In this document: one piece after another, positions 52,783-61,212 of the stretch
Numbering within the stretch: position 1 is the stretch's first letter
Layout of the letters: every line of letters begins with the position of its first letter
Origin: Neorhizobium galegae bv. officinalis
Lineage (GTDB): Bacteria > Pseudomonadota > Alphaproteobacteria > Rhizobiales > Rhizobiaceae
NCBI GenBank assembly: GCA_000985875.1
Contig: CCRI01000025.1
Coordinates: forward strand, 1 to 61,391
DNA: 61,391 bases
Direction of reading: 5' to 3'
Notes under the pieces: generated by a model
Told to the model about the DNA's origin: nothing
Database searches by the model: none
Seen by the model: only the letters and a program-made list of their open reading frames with translations
Position numbers and translations under genes: made by a program

Positions 52783-54864
52783 TTACTCCGCCGCAGCCTG
52801 GAAATTGTTGCGGGCCAATGCCGAGCATTCAGCCATGACGGCCGAAGCGCGAGCGATCGGGTTCGTCAAATAGAAGTCTTTGATCGGCGACGCAAACCCG
52901 GACTTCGTCATACCACCGGCTTTTTGGCCAAGTGCGGCAATTTCGTTCACCGAACCCGCCGCAATCTCGTCGATGGCCGCGAAATGCGGGTAGTCCGCAT
53001 AGAGTTTCGCACGCAGGGCACTCAGCGAATCGAAGGGCAGCTTGGCTCCGAGCACGTCGGAGAGCGCGCGGATGATCGCCCAGTCCTCGCGAGCCTCGCC
53101 GGGCGCGAAGCCGGCGCGGTTGCCCATCTGGACGCGGCCTTCGGTGTTGACCCAGGTCCCGGACTTTTCGGTATAGGCCGCACCCGGCAGGATGACGTCG
53201 GCATTGTGCGCGCCGGCATCGCCGTGGCTGCCGATATAGACGGTGAACTTGGCGCCCTTCTTCGAGAAGTCGAGTTCGTCGGCGCCAAGCAGGAAGAGAA
53301 CGTCCATGCCGGCGACCTGGGCGGCGGCGTTGGCGCCCTTTTCACCCGGCACGAAGCCGAGATCGAGGCCGCCGACGCGGGCAGCGGCGGTGTGGAGGAC
53401 GGCAAAGCCGTTCCAGTCTTGGGTGAGCGCGCCGACCGAACCGGCAAGCTGGGCGGCCGAGCTAAGGATCGCCGCGCCATCCGGACGGGAGAGAGCCCCC
53501 TGCCCTATGATGATCATCGGGTTCTTGGCAGCCCGTAGCGTGTCGGCGAAGCTGTTTGCGCCGGACGCGAGGTCGGAAAGCGTCTCGGGGCCTGCACCGA
53601 GATAGTCGTAGACGTAACGCAGTTCGCTGACTTCGCCGATCACGCCGATCGGGAAGTTGCCGCGGCGGAAGCGCTTGCGGATGCGGGCGTTGAGGACGGC
53701 TGCCTCGAGGCGCGGATTGGCGCCGATCAGAAGCAGTGCGCCGGCCTGTTCGATGCCTTCGATGGTCGGGTTGAAGACGTAGCTTGCGCGGCCGAGCGAC
53801 GGATCAAGCGCCGTCCCGTCCTGGCGACAGTCGAGGTTTTCCGATCCGAGCGACCGGATCAGTTCCTTCAGGGCGTACATTTCTTCGACCGAAGCCAGAT
53901 CGCCGGCGATCGCGCCGATCTTTGCAGCGGACGTGCCGGAAACGGCGGCCTTGATGGCGCCGAAGGCTTCGCCCCAGGAGGCAGCCTGAAGGCGGCCGCC
54001 CTTGCGGACGTAGGGGCGGTCGAGGCGCTGGGTCTTCAGTCCGTCCCAGATGAAACGGGTCTTGTCGGAGATCCACTCTTCGTTCACCTGCTCGTTGACG
54101 CGCGGCATGATGCGCATCACTTCGCGGCCGCGGGTATCGACGCGGATCGCCGAGCCGACGGCGTCCATGACGTCGATCGATTCAGTCTTGTTGAGTTCCC
54201 ACGGACGGGCGGTGAAGGCGAAGGGACGCGAGGTCAGCGCACCGACCGGGCAAAGGTCGATGACGTTGCCCTGCAGCTCCGACGTCATGGCGCTTTCGAG
54301 ATAGGTAGTGATCTCGGCATCCTCGCCGCGGCCGATCAGGCCGAGTTCGGAAATGCCGCCGACCTCGGTGGTGAAGCGGACGCAGCGCGTGCAGTGGATG
54401 CAGCGGTTCATCACGGTCTTGACCAGCGGGCCGATATACTTGTCTTCGACGGCGCGCTTGTTTTCCGTGTAGCGGGATGAGTCGATGCCGAAGGCCATCG
54501 CCTGGTCCTGCAGGTCGCACTCGCCGCCCTGGTCGCAGATCGGGCAATCCAGCGGATGGTTGATCAGCAGGAATTCCATCACGCCTTCGCGGGCCTTCTT
54601 GACCATCGGCGTGTTGGTGAAGACTTCCGGCAGCTCGCCGTTCGGGCCGCCGCGGATATCGCGCACGCCCATGGCGCAGGAGGCTGCCGGCTTCGGCGGT
54701 CCGCCCTTCACTTCGATCAAGCACATGCGGCAATTGCCGGCGACCGAAAGACGTTCGTGGAAACAAAAGCGCGGGACCTCGGCGCCGGCTTCCTCGCATG
54801 CCTGAAGCAGCGTGAAATGATCCGGAACTTCGACCTCTTTGCCGTCAACCTTCAGCTTAACCAT
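52783..54864 (-). CDS. nuoG: NADH-quinone oxidoreductase subunit G
   Basis: A 693-residue peripheral subunit. An N-terminal 2Fe-2S ferredoxin domain (PRFCFHERLSVAGNCRMCLI) is followed by the His-Cys-rich NuoG motif (HPLDCPICDQGGECDLQDQA), a second cluster region (CIHCTRCVRFTTEV) and a molybdopterin-oxidoreductase-like domain without Mo ligands. Length is typical of alphaproteobacterial or mitochondrial-type NuoG. Confidence 0.97.
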   Translation of the reverse strand: MVKLKVDGKEVEVPDHFTLLQACEEAGAEVPRFCFHERLSVAGNCRMCLIEVKGGPPKPAASCAMGVRDIRGGPNGELPEVFTNTPMVKKAREGVMEFLLINHPLDCPICDQGGECDLQDQAMAFGIDSSRYTENKRAVEDKYIGPLVKTVMNRCIHCTRCVRFTTEVGGISELGLIGRGEDAEITTYLESAMTSELQGNVIDLCPVGALTSRPFAFTARPWELNKTESIDVMDAVGSAIRVDTRGREVMRIMPRVNEQVNEEWISDKTRFIWDGLKTQRLDRPYVRKGGRLQAASWGEAFGAIKAAVSGTSAAKIGAIAGDLASVEEMYALKELIRSLGSENLDCRQDGTALDPSLGRASYVFNPTIEGIEQAGALLLIGANPRLEAAVLNARIRKRFRRGNFPIGVIGEVSELRYVYDYLGAGPETLSDLASGANSFADTLRAAKNPMIIIGQGALSRPDGAAILSSAAQLAGSVGALTQDWNGFAVLHTAAARVGGLDLGFVPGEKGANAAAQVAGMDVLFLLGADELDFSKKGAKFTVYIGSHGDAGAHNADVILPGAAYTEKSGTWVNTEGRVQMGNRAGFAPGEAREDWAIIRALSDVLGAKLPFDSLSALRAKLYADYPHFAAIDEIAAGSVNEIAALGQKAGGMTKSGFASPIKDFYLTNPIARASAVMAECSALARNNFQAAAE

Positions 54865-54934
54865 CGTCTCACTTACGTCCTTAGTTCCATCCTTTGGGTC
54901 TCCTGGGGGTCAGGCGACTCGTGGACATATTCTT

Positions 54935-55684
54935 TTATTTCAACAGAGCTTTCGCCTGGCCGACCCAATCGTCGCGGCTGATGCGTCCCTCGAAACCCAA
55001 TTCCTTGTCGAAGCGGGCGATATCGGCCTCGTTCCAGGCCGCGACCTCAGCGAGACTCGTGACGCCCAGCCCGTTCAGCACTTCCACCAGCTTCGGGCCG
55101 ATGCCCGAAATCTGTTTCAGATCGCCGCCGGCAGGTGCCTTGGCCCTGGTTACCGTCGCCTTGGCCGCCTTTACCGGCTTTGCTTCGACGACCGGCTTTG
55201 CCGGAGCCTTCGGAGCTGCGGCCTTTACCGTCGCAACCTTGGCCTTGGCGGCCGGCTTCTTGACCGATTCGGCCTTGGGCGCTGTTACGGCGGCCTTGGG
55301 CGCCGTAACAGCAGCCTTGCGAGCCGGCGCGACCGGCTTTGCCTTCGGCTTTTCAGCGATCGGCGCGGGTTCTGAGATTGCAGCCGCGGCGGTCGGTCCG
55401 GGAGCCGGCGTTTCCGTGGCAGCGGGCGCCTCAACCGGAGCCGTCGCGGACGGAGCCTCTCCGGCAGCCTTCTGACGGTTGCCCGCTTCCATCGCGCCCT
55501 GCAGCGCACCCAAGAATACTCCGGCCATCTGAGCGGCGATGCCGAAGCCGACTGCCGTCGCGGCCGCCATATTCGCCATCAGCGGATTGTGCTTCATCGC
55601 CTCGGAAAAATCGGGCACTCGCGCCGGATCGAGCGCCGGACGACCCGTCGCCTCCCCTTCATGCTCTTTGCCCGACTTTGTCAC
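54935..55684 (-). CDS. Ala/Lys-rich protein with C-terminal helix-hairpin-helix domain, inside nuo operon
   Basis: A 249-residue protein starting at a GTG 4 nt after the nuoF stop, with GGAG 7 nt before it. One hydrophobic helix (residues ~37-60, ANMAAATAVGFGIAAQMAGV) is followed by a low-complexity Ala/Pro/Lys linker with a tandem AAVTAPK repeat. The C terminus is the helix-hairpin-helix-like domain LKQISGIGPKLVEVLNGLGV, found also at the end of some NuoE proteins. It probably anchors or stabilises the peripheral arm, but that is inference. Confidence 0.75.
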   Translation of the reverse strand: MTKSGKEHEGEATGRPALDPARVPDFSEAMKHNPLMANMAAATAVGFGIAAQMAGVFLGALQGAMEAGNRQKAAGEAPSATAPVEAPAATETPAPGPTAAAAISEPAPIAEKPKAKPVAPARKAAVTAPKAAVTAPKAESVKKPAAKAKVATVKAAAPKAPAKPVVEAKPVKAAKATVTRAKAPAGGDLKQISGIGPKLVEVLNGLGVTSLAEVAAWNEADIARFDKELGFEGRISRDDWVGQAKALLK

Positions 55685-55688
55685 TTGG

Positions 55689-56993
55689 CTACTCCGCAGC
55701 TTCCAGGACGGCGCCATGCGCCGTCGCGTTTCGGGTGTACTGGTCGATACGCGCTTCGATCTCCGGACGGAAATGCCGGATCAGGCCCTGTACAGGCCAA
55801 GCCGCTGCATCGCCGAGCGCGCAGATGGTGTGACCTTCGATCTGCTTGGTCACCTGGAACAGCATGTCGATTTCGCGCTTCTGGGCATTGCCCTTGACCA
55901 TGCGCTCGAGCACTCGCCACATCCAGCCCGTACCTTCGCGGCACGGCGTGCACTGGCCGCAGCTCTCGTGCTTGAAGAAGGCCGAGATGCGGGCGATCGC
56001 CTTGATGACGTCGGTGGACTTGTCCATGACGATGGCGCCGGCAGTGCCGAAGGAGGAGCCGACGGCGCGCAGGCCGTCGAAATCCATCTGGCAATCCATG
56101 ATGTCCTTGGCCGGCACGATCGGGCAGGACGCGCCGCCCGGAATGACCGCCAGAAGATTGTCCCAGCCGCCGCGGATGCCGCCGGCATGCTTGTCGACCA
56201 GTTCGCGGAAGGTGATGCCCATCACTTCTTCGACGGTGCACGGCTTGTTGACGTGGCCGGAGAGCATGAACAGCTTGGTGCCGACATTGTTCGGACGGCC
56301 CATGGACGAGAACCAGCCGGCACCACGGCGCAGGATGGTCGGGGCGACCGCGATCGATTCGACGTTGTTGACCGTGGTCGGGCAGCCGTAGAGACCCATG
56401 TTGGCCGGGAACGGGGGCTTCAGGCGCGGCTGGCCCTTCTTGCCTTCGAGGCTTTCGAGCAGCGCGGTTTCTTCGCCGCAGATATAGGCGCCGGCACCGT
56501 GGTGGACGTAGATGTCGAAATCCCAGCCGAGCTTGCTGTTGCCGCCGAGCAGGCCGAAATCATAACATTCGTCGATCGCCGCCTGCAGCGCTTCGCGTTC
56601 GCGCATGTATTCGCCGCGCACGTAGATGTAGGCGGTGTGGGCACCCATGGCGAAACCGGCGATGACGCAGCCTTCGATCAGCGTATGCGGATCGTGGCGC
56701 ATGATTTCGCGGTCCTTGCAGGTGCCGGGCTCGGATTCGTCGGCATTGACCACGAGGTAATGCGGGCGGCCATCCGATTCCTTCGGCATGAAGGACCACT
56801 TGAGACCGGTCGGGAAGCCTGCGCCGCCGCGGCCGCGAAGGCCCGAAGCCTTCATCTCGTTGATGATCCAGTCCCGGCCCTTCTCGATGATCTCCTTGGT
56901 GCCATCCCAATGGCCGCGGCTCATCGCGCCCTTCAGGGACTTGTCCTTGAGGCCGTAGATATTGGTAAAGATGCGATCCTGATCTTTCAACAT
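55689..56993 (-). CDS. nuoF: NADH-quinone oxidoreductase subunit F
   Basis: A 434-residue subunit with the FMN and NADH site (GRGGAGFPTGLKWSFMP; GAGAYICGEETALLESLEG) and the [4Fe-4S] motif ESCGQCTPCREGTGW. It accepts electrons from NADH. It is followed 4 nt later by the helix-hairpin-helix gene. Confidence 0.97.
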   Translation of the reverse strand: MLKDQDRIFTNIYGLKDKSLKGAMSRGHWDGTKEIIEKGRDWIINEMKASGLRGRGGAGFPTGLKWSFMPKESDGRPHYLVVNADESEPGTCKDREIMRHDPHTLIEGCVIAGFAMGAHTAYIYVRGEYMREREALQAAIDECYDFGLLGGNSKLGWDFDIYVHHGAGAYICGEETALLESLEGKKGQPRLKPPFPANMGLYGCPTTVNNVESIAVAPTILRRGAGWFSSMGRPNNVGTKLFMLSGHVNKPCTVEEVMGITFRELVDKHAGGIRGGWDNLLAVIPGGASCPIVPAKDIMDCQMDFDGLRAVGSSFGTAGAIVMDKSTDVIKAIARISAFFKHESCGQCTPCREGTGWMWRVLERMVKGNAQKREIDMLFQVTKQIEGHTICALGDAAAWPVQGLIRHFRPEIEARIDQYTRNATAHGAVLEAAE

Positions 56994-57082
56994 GATCTAT
57001 TCCACAAGTCCGTCGCGATTAAGCCGGTTATCCGTCGATATAATGCAGCCTTTTTCAAAGGCCGCACACAAATTCTCTAATG

Positions 57083-58024
57083 TCACGACTCACCTTCAGT
57101 CGTGGTCTTGCGCCGTGTGCGCTTCGGCTTCAAGTCTCCGGAGACCGCGCCGGGTTCCGGCGGCGCGCCTTCCGCTGCACTGCCGGGCGTCTTCGGAGCC
57201 GGTTTGCTCTTTGCGGTCGCCGACAGCGGCTGCGTTTCCGCGGCCTTGGCATTCGCGGCGGCAGCCGCCGGGGCGGTTGCGGGGGTCTTCAGTTTCGGGT
57301 CCGTCTCCGGCGCCGTGTCCTTCGGACGACCGGCATCGGCAGGAGGAATGCTGGCAGCGTCCGCCACCTCCTCGGCGCTCGGCTGCGGGTCGAGATTGGT
57401 GCGGACCGGCTTGATCTCGTCGTTCAACGTCTGCGGGCCGCCCTCGGGGGCCGAGAAAATGCGGTCGATCTGCGGGCCGGGCTTGATCTCATGGCCCTTG
57501 CCGGCTTCGAAAGCATCGATGATCTCTTCGAGGCGCTCAGGCGTCAGGTCCTCATAGGCATCCTTGAAGATGATGACCATCGGTGCGTTGACGCACGCGC
57601 CCTGACATTCGACCTCTTCCCACGACAGCGTGCCGTCGGCATTGAGCGCGAAAGGATCGTGATGGATCTTGTGCTGACAGACCTTCATCAGGTCTTCCGC
57701 GCCGCGCAGCATGCAGGGCGTGGTGCCGCAGACCTGGATATGCGCGCGGGTACCGACCGGCTTCAGCTGGAACTGAGTATAGAAGGTCGCGACTTCGAGG
57801 ACGCGGATATAGGGCATGTCGAGCTTGTTTGCGACGAATTCGATCGCCGCGCGGGTCACCCAGCCATCCTGTTCCTGCGCACGCATCAGAAGCGGGATGA
57901 CAGCCGATTGCTGCCGGCCTGCCGGATATTTCCTGATCGTTGCCTCGGCCCAGACGGAATTTTCGTCATTGAAGGCGAATATTGCCGGCTGCACCTGGTC
58001 TTCGGCTAATCGACGAACGGACAT
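57083..58024 (-). CDS. nuoE: NADH-quinone oxidoreductase subunit E with long C-terminal tail
   Basis: A 313-residue protein. The first ~190 residues are the thioredoxin-like 2Fe-2S NuoE domain (VCGTTPCMLRGAEDLM; VECQGACVNAPMV). The remaining ~120 residues are a Pro/Ala/Lys-rich low-complexity tail ending in the basic KRTRRKTTTEGES. E. coli NuoE is about 166 residues, so this tail is extra. It is intact and in frame. Sixteen nt separate it from the small secreted protein gene. Confidence 0.93.
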   Translation of the reverse strand: MSVRRLAEDQVQPAIFAFNDENSVWAEATIRKYPAGRQQSAVIPLLMRAQEQDGWVTRAAIEFVANKLDMPYIRVLEVATFYTQFQLKPVGTRAHIQVCGTTPCMLRGAEDLMKVCQHKIHHDPFALNADGTLSWEEVECQGACVNAPMVIIFKDAYEDLTPERLEEIIDAFEAGKGHEIKPGPQIDRIFSAPEGGPQTLNDEIKPVRTNLDPQPSAEEVADAASIPPADAGRPKDTAPETDPKLKTPATAPAAAAANAKAAETQPLSATAKSKPAPKTPGSAAEGAPPEPGAVSGDLKPKRTRRKTTTEGES

Positions 58025-58040
58025 TCTTTTCCACGCCTTA

Positions 58041-58298
58041 TCAGTTTATGGATCCACACCGCGATCTCGTGAGCGACACGAATTCGCAGGCATAGGCAGA
58101 CTTGTCTTTCTGCATGAACACTATGAACTTTGTTCCACTGGGAACGGAGGTTTTGATCTCGTATCCGTCGGACAGGAGATCCTTCATCGACTTCGATCCG
58201 CCGCCTTGGGTCGAAATCGCGCCGTCGGTCTGCGCCTGCTGCGCGAAGGCAGCCGGAGCACCAGACAGAATGGCAGCGAAAACGACGGCGCGGATCAT
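58041..58298 (-). CDS. Small predicted secreted protein inside nuo operon
   Basis: An 85-residue protein with a clear signal peptide (RAVVFAAILSGAPAAFAQQA, cleavage near residue 19-20) and a small soluble part containing two Cys (CEFVSL and RCGSIN), suggesting a periplasmic disulfide. The nuoD stop and this ATG overlap by one base (TGATG). No known domain. It is conserved in position in rhizobial nuo operons as far as I recall; role unknown. Confidence 0.75.
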   Translation of the reverse strand: MIRAVVFAAILSGAPAAFAQQAQTDGAISTQGGGSKSMKDLLSDGYEIKTSVPSGTKFIVFMQKDKSAYACEFVSLTRSRCGSIN

Positions 58299-59488
58299 CA
58301 GCGGTCCACCTCGCCGAAGACGATGTCGAGCGAGCCGAGCACCGCCGAAACGTCGGCCAGCTGGTGTCCCCGACAGATGAAATCCATGGCCTGGAGATGG
58401 GCATAACCCGGCGCGCGGATCTTGCAGCGATACGGCTTGTTGGTGCCGTCGGCGACCAGGAAGACGCCGAACTCGCCCTTCGGGGCTTCGACGGCCGCAT
58501 AAACCTCGCCCGCCGGCACGTGATAGCCTTCGGTATAGAGCTTGAAGTGATGGATCAGCGCTTCCATCGACCGCTTCATCTCGCCGCGCTTCGGCGGCAC
58601 GACCTTGCCGTCCGTAGACGAGAACGGGCCGGTCCTGGCATCGCCGAGCAGGCGGTTGACGCACTGCTTCATGATCTTCACCGACTCGCGCATCTCGATC
58701 ATGCGGATCAGGTAACGGTCGTAGCAGTCGCCGTTCTTGCCGATCGGGATATCGAATTCGAGGTCGGAATAACACTCATAAGGCTGCGAGCGGCGCAGGT
58801 CCCAGGCAGCGCCCGAACCGCGCACCATGACGCCGGAAAAGCCCCAGGCCCAGGCGTCTTCGAGCTTGACGACGCCGATATCGACGTTGCGCTGCTTGAA
58901 GATGCGGTTGCCGGTCAGCAGTTCGTCGATATCGTCGAGCTTTGCCGGGAATTGGTCGCACCACTTGCCGATATCCTCGACCAGTTCCGCCGGCAGGTCC
59001 TGATGGACGCCGCCCGGCCGGAAATAGGCCGCATGCATGCGCGAACCGGAGGCGCGCTCGTAGAACACCATCAGCTTTTCGCGCTCTTCGAAACCCCAGA
59101 GCGGCGGCGTCAGCGCGCCGACGTCCATCGCCTGCGTGGTGACGTTGAGGAGATGCGACAGGATACGGCCGATTTCCGAATAGAGAACGCGGATCAGCTG
59201 GCCGCGGATCGGGATCTGGATATCCAGAAGCTTTTCGACGGCAAGCGCGAAAGCATGCTCCTGGTTCATCGGCGCGACGTAATCGAGGCGGTCGAAATAG
59301 GGGACCGCCTGCAGATAGGTCTTGGTCTCGATCAGCTTCTCGGTGCCGCGGTGAAGCAGGCCGATATGCGGATCGACGCGCTCCACGATTTCGCCATCGA
59401 GCTCGAGCACCAGGCGGAGGACGCCGTGCGCTGCGGGGTGCTGAGGCCCAAAATTGATATTGAAGTTGCGAACGTTATGTTCAGTCAT
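58298..59488 (-). CDS. nuoD: NADH-quinone oxidoreductase subunit D
   Basis: A 396-residue subunit forming the quinone-binding site with NuoB. Recognised by NFGPQHPAAHGVLRLVLELD, HIGLLHRGTEKLIETKTYLQ, YEVYSDLEFDIPIGKNGDCY-type sequence and LGSLDIVFGEVDR at the C terminus. The start MTEHNVRNF has GAGCAAG upstream. Confidence 0.97.
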   Translation of the reverse strand: MTEHNVRNFNINFGPQHPAAHGVLRLVLELDGEIVERVDPHIGLLHRGTEKLIETKTYLQAVPYFDRLDYVAPMNQEHAFALAVEKLLDIQIPIRGQLIRVLYSEIGRILSHLLNVTTQAMDVGALTPPLWGFEEREKLMVFYERASGSRMHAAYFRPGGVHQDLPAELVEDIGKWCDQFPAKLDDIDELLTGNRIFKQRNVDIGVVKLEDAWAWGFSGVMVRGSGAAWDLRRSQPYECYSDLEFDIPIGKNGDCYDRYLIRMIEMRESVKIMKQCVNRLLGDARTGPFSSTDGKVVPPKRGEMKRSMEALIHHFKLYTEGYHVPAGEVYAAVEAPKGEFGVFLVADGTNKPYRCKIRAPGYAHLQAMDFICRGHQLADVSAVLGSLDIVFGEVDR

Positions 59489-59560
59489 TGCTGCTTGCTC
59501 CGTGCCCATCGGGCGTCAAGCGGAAAGAAGTACGGTTAGACCGGCGCAGGTGCGCCAGCC

Positions 59561-60163
59561 TCAGACCTTGGCCTTTTCATCCCCGGGAAGGACGTAATCC
59601 GTCCCCTCCCACGGGCTCAGGAAGTCGAAACTGCGGAATTCCTGGCGCAGCTCGACGGGTTCGTAGACGACGCGCTTGGCGTTGTCGTCGTAGCGAACCT
59701 CGACAAAACCGGTGGTCGGGAAGTCCTTGCGCAGCGGATGGCCTTCGAAACCGTAGTCCGTCAGGATGCGGCGCAGGTCCGGATGGCCGGTGAACAGGAT
59801 GCCGTACATGTCCCAGGCTTCGCGCTCGAACCAATCGGCGCCGGGATAAACCGGGCAGGCGGACGGAACCGGCTCGTCCTCGGCAGTCGCGACCTTAATG
59901 CGGATACGCTGGTTCTGGCGGGGCGACAGAAGATGATAGACCACGTCGAAACGCTTCTCGCGCGCCGGATAATCCACACCGCAGATGTCGATGAAGCTGA
60001 TGAACCCGCACTGCACGTCGTCGCGCAGGAAGGTCAGCAGCGGCAGCAGGTTTTCCGCCGTCGCGGTCAGCGTCAGCTCGCCATAGGCGATTGCCGCATC
60101 CGACACGAGGGACGGACGCGCTTCGCGGATGTAGGTCGAAAGCTCGTTCAGGGCTTCACTCAT
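59561..60163 (-). CDS. nuoC: NADH-quinone oxidoreductase subunit C
   Basis: A 200-residue subunit (30 kDa family) not fused to NuoD. Signature: DWFEREAWDMYGILFTGHPDLRRIL-type region followed by GFEGHPLRKDFPTTGFVEV. The ATG start is preferred to an in-frame TTG four codons upstream. Confidence 0.97.
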   Translation of the reverse strand: MSEALNELSTYIREARPSLVSDAAIAYGELTLTATAENLLPLLTFLRDDVQCGFISFIDICGVDYPAREKRFDVVYHLLSPRQNQRIRIKVATAEDEPVPSACPVYPGADWFEREAWDMYGILFTGHPDLRRILTDYGFEGHPLRKDFPTTGFVEVRYDDNAKRVVYEPVELRQEFRSFDFLSPWEGTDYVLPGDEKAKV

Positions 60164-60195
60164 GATCTTGTCCAATTACCCTTAGCCTCTGGCCC

Positions 60196-60777
60196 TCAGC
60201 GCTCGATCGTGCCGGTCCGTCGGATCTTCTTCTGCAGCAGAAGCACGCCGTAGAGCAGTGCCTCCGCCGTGGGGGGACAGCCCGGAACATAGATGTCGAT
60301 CGGCACGACCCGGTCGCAGCCGCGCACCACCGAATAGGAATAGTGGTAATAACCGCCGCCATTGGCGCAGGAGCCCATCGAAATGACGTAACGCGGCTCC
60401 GGCATCTGGTCATAGACCTTGCGGAGCGCGGGCGCCATCTTGTTGGTCAGCGTGCCGGCGACGATCATCACGTCCGACTGGCGCGGGGAGGCACGCGGCG
60501 CAAAACCGAAGCGCTCGACGTCGTAACGCGGCATCGAAAGCTGCATCATCTCGACCGCGCAGCAGGCGAGGCCGAAGGTCATCCACATCAGCGAGCCCGT
60601 GCGGGCCCAGGTGATCAGCTCGTCCGTGGAGGTGACGAGAAAACCCTTGTCCGCGAGCTCATTGTTGATCTCGCCGAAGAACGCGTCGTCGCTGCCGATA
60701 GGCTTGCCCGTATTCGGATCGATGATCCCCTTGGGCTGCGGCGCGACGAGGGTGCTGCCGTTGTCGACTACTCCCAT
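60196..60777 (-). CDS. nuoB: NADH-quinone oxidoreductase subunit B
   Basis: A 193-residue subunit holding cluster N2. The Cys pair is in FGLACCAVEMMQLS, with further ligands in MGSCANGGGYYHYSY and VPGCPPTAEALLYG. AAGGAG is 8 nt before the chosen ATG, which lies inside the end of nuoA (about 10-nt overlap); an earlier in-frame ATG also lies within nuoA but has no good site. Confidence 0.97.
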   Translation of the reverse strand: MGVVDNGSTLVAPQPKGIIDPNTGKPIGSDDAFFGEINNELADKGFLVTSTDELITWARTGSLMWMTFGLACCAVEMMQLSMPRYDVERFGFAPRASPRQSDVMIVAGTLTNKMAPALRKVYDQMPEPRYVISMGSCANGGGYYHYSYSVVRGCDRVVPIDIYVPGCPPTAEALLYGVLLLQKKIRRTGTIER

Positions 60778-61133
60778 TCCAGCGCTCCTTTCTTCCATTC
60801 ATATATAAAGCCGATCGTCAGAACGGCGAGGAATACCATCATCGACCAGAAGCCGAACCAGCCAATCGCACCGAACGACACCGCCCACGGGAAAAGGAAG
60901 GCGACTTCGAGGTCGAAGATGATGAAGAGGATCGAGACCAGGTAGAATCGAATGTCGAACTTCATGCGCGCATCGTCGAAGGCGTTGAAGCCGCATTCGT
61001 AAGCCGAAAGCTTTTCCGAATCGGGCGCCTTGTAGGCGATGGCGAACGGCGCAACCAGAAGCGCGATGCCAATCACCAGGGAAATGCCGATGAAAATCGC
61101 GATCGGGATATAGGAAGTGAGGAGTTCACTCAT
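60768..61133 (-). CDS. nuoA: NADH-quinone oxidoreductase subunit A
   Basis: A 121-residue membrane subunit with three helices. The motif SAYECGFNAFDDARMKFDIR and FDLEVAFLFPWAV is diagnostic. First gene of the nuo operon; a 258-nt region upstream includes an inverted repeat. Confidence 0.97.
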   Translation of the reverse strand: MSELLTSYIPIAIFIGISLVIGIALLVAPFAIAYKAPDSEKLSAYECGFNAFDDARMKFDIRFYLVSILFIIFDLEVAFLFPWAVSFGAIGWFGFWSMMVFLAVLTIGFIYEWKKGALEWE

Positions 61134-61183
61134 TGTATTCGATCCCAGCTTGCCTGAAGCGTCGGGAGACGACGCCTGAATAT

Positions 61184-61212
61184 CAATGCACAGGCAAAGC
61201 GAACGTGCATTG
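61184..61212. promoter_or_regulatory. nuoA: Inverted repeat in the nuo operon leader
   Basis: CAATGCAC (61184-61191) and GTGCATTG (61205-61212) form a perfect 8-bp inverted repeat with a 13-nt spacer, about 50 nt before the nuoA start. It could be an operator or an mRNA leader hairpin. No confident promoter hexamers are seen; CTTGCG-N16-GCTAAC on the minus strand near 61225-61255 is a weak candidate. Confidence 0.4.
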
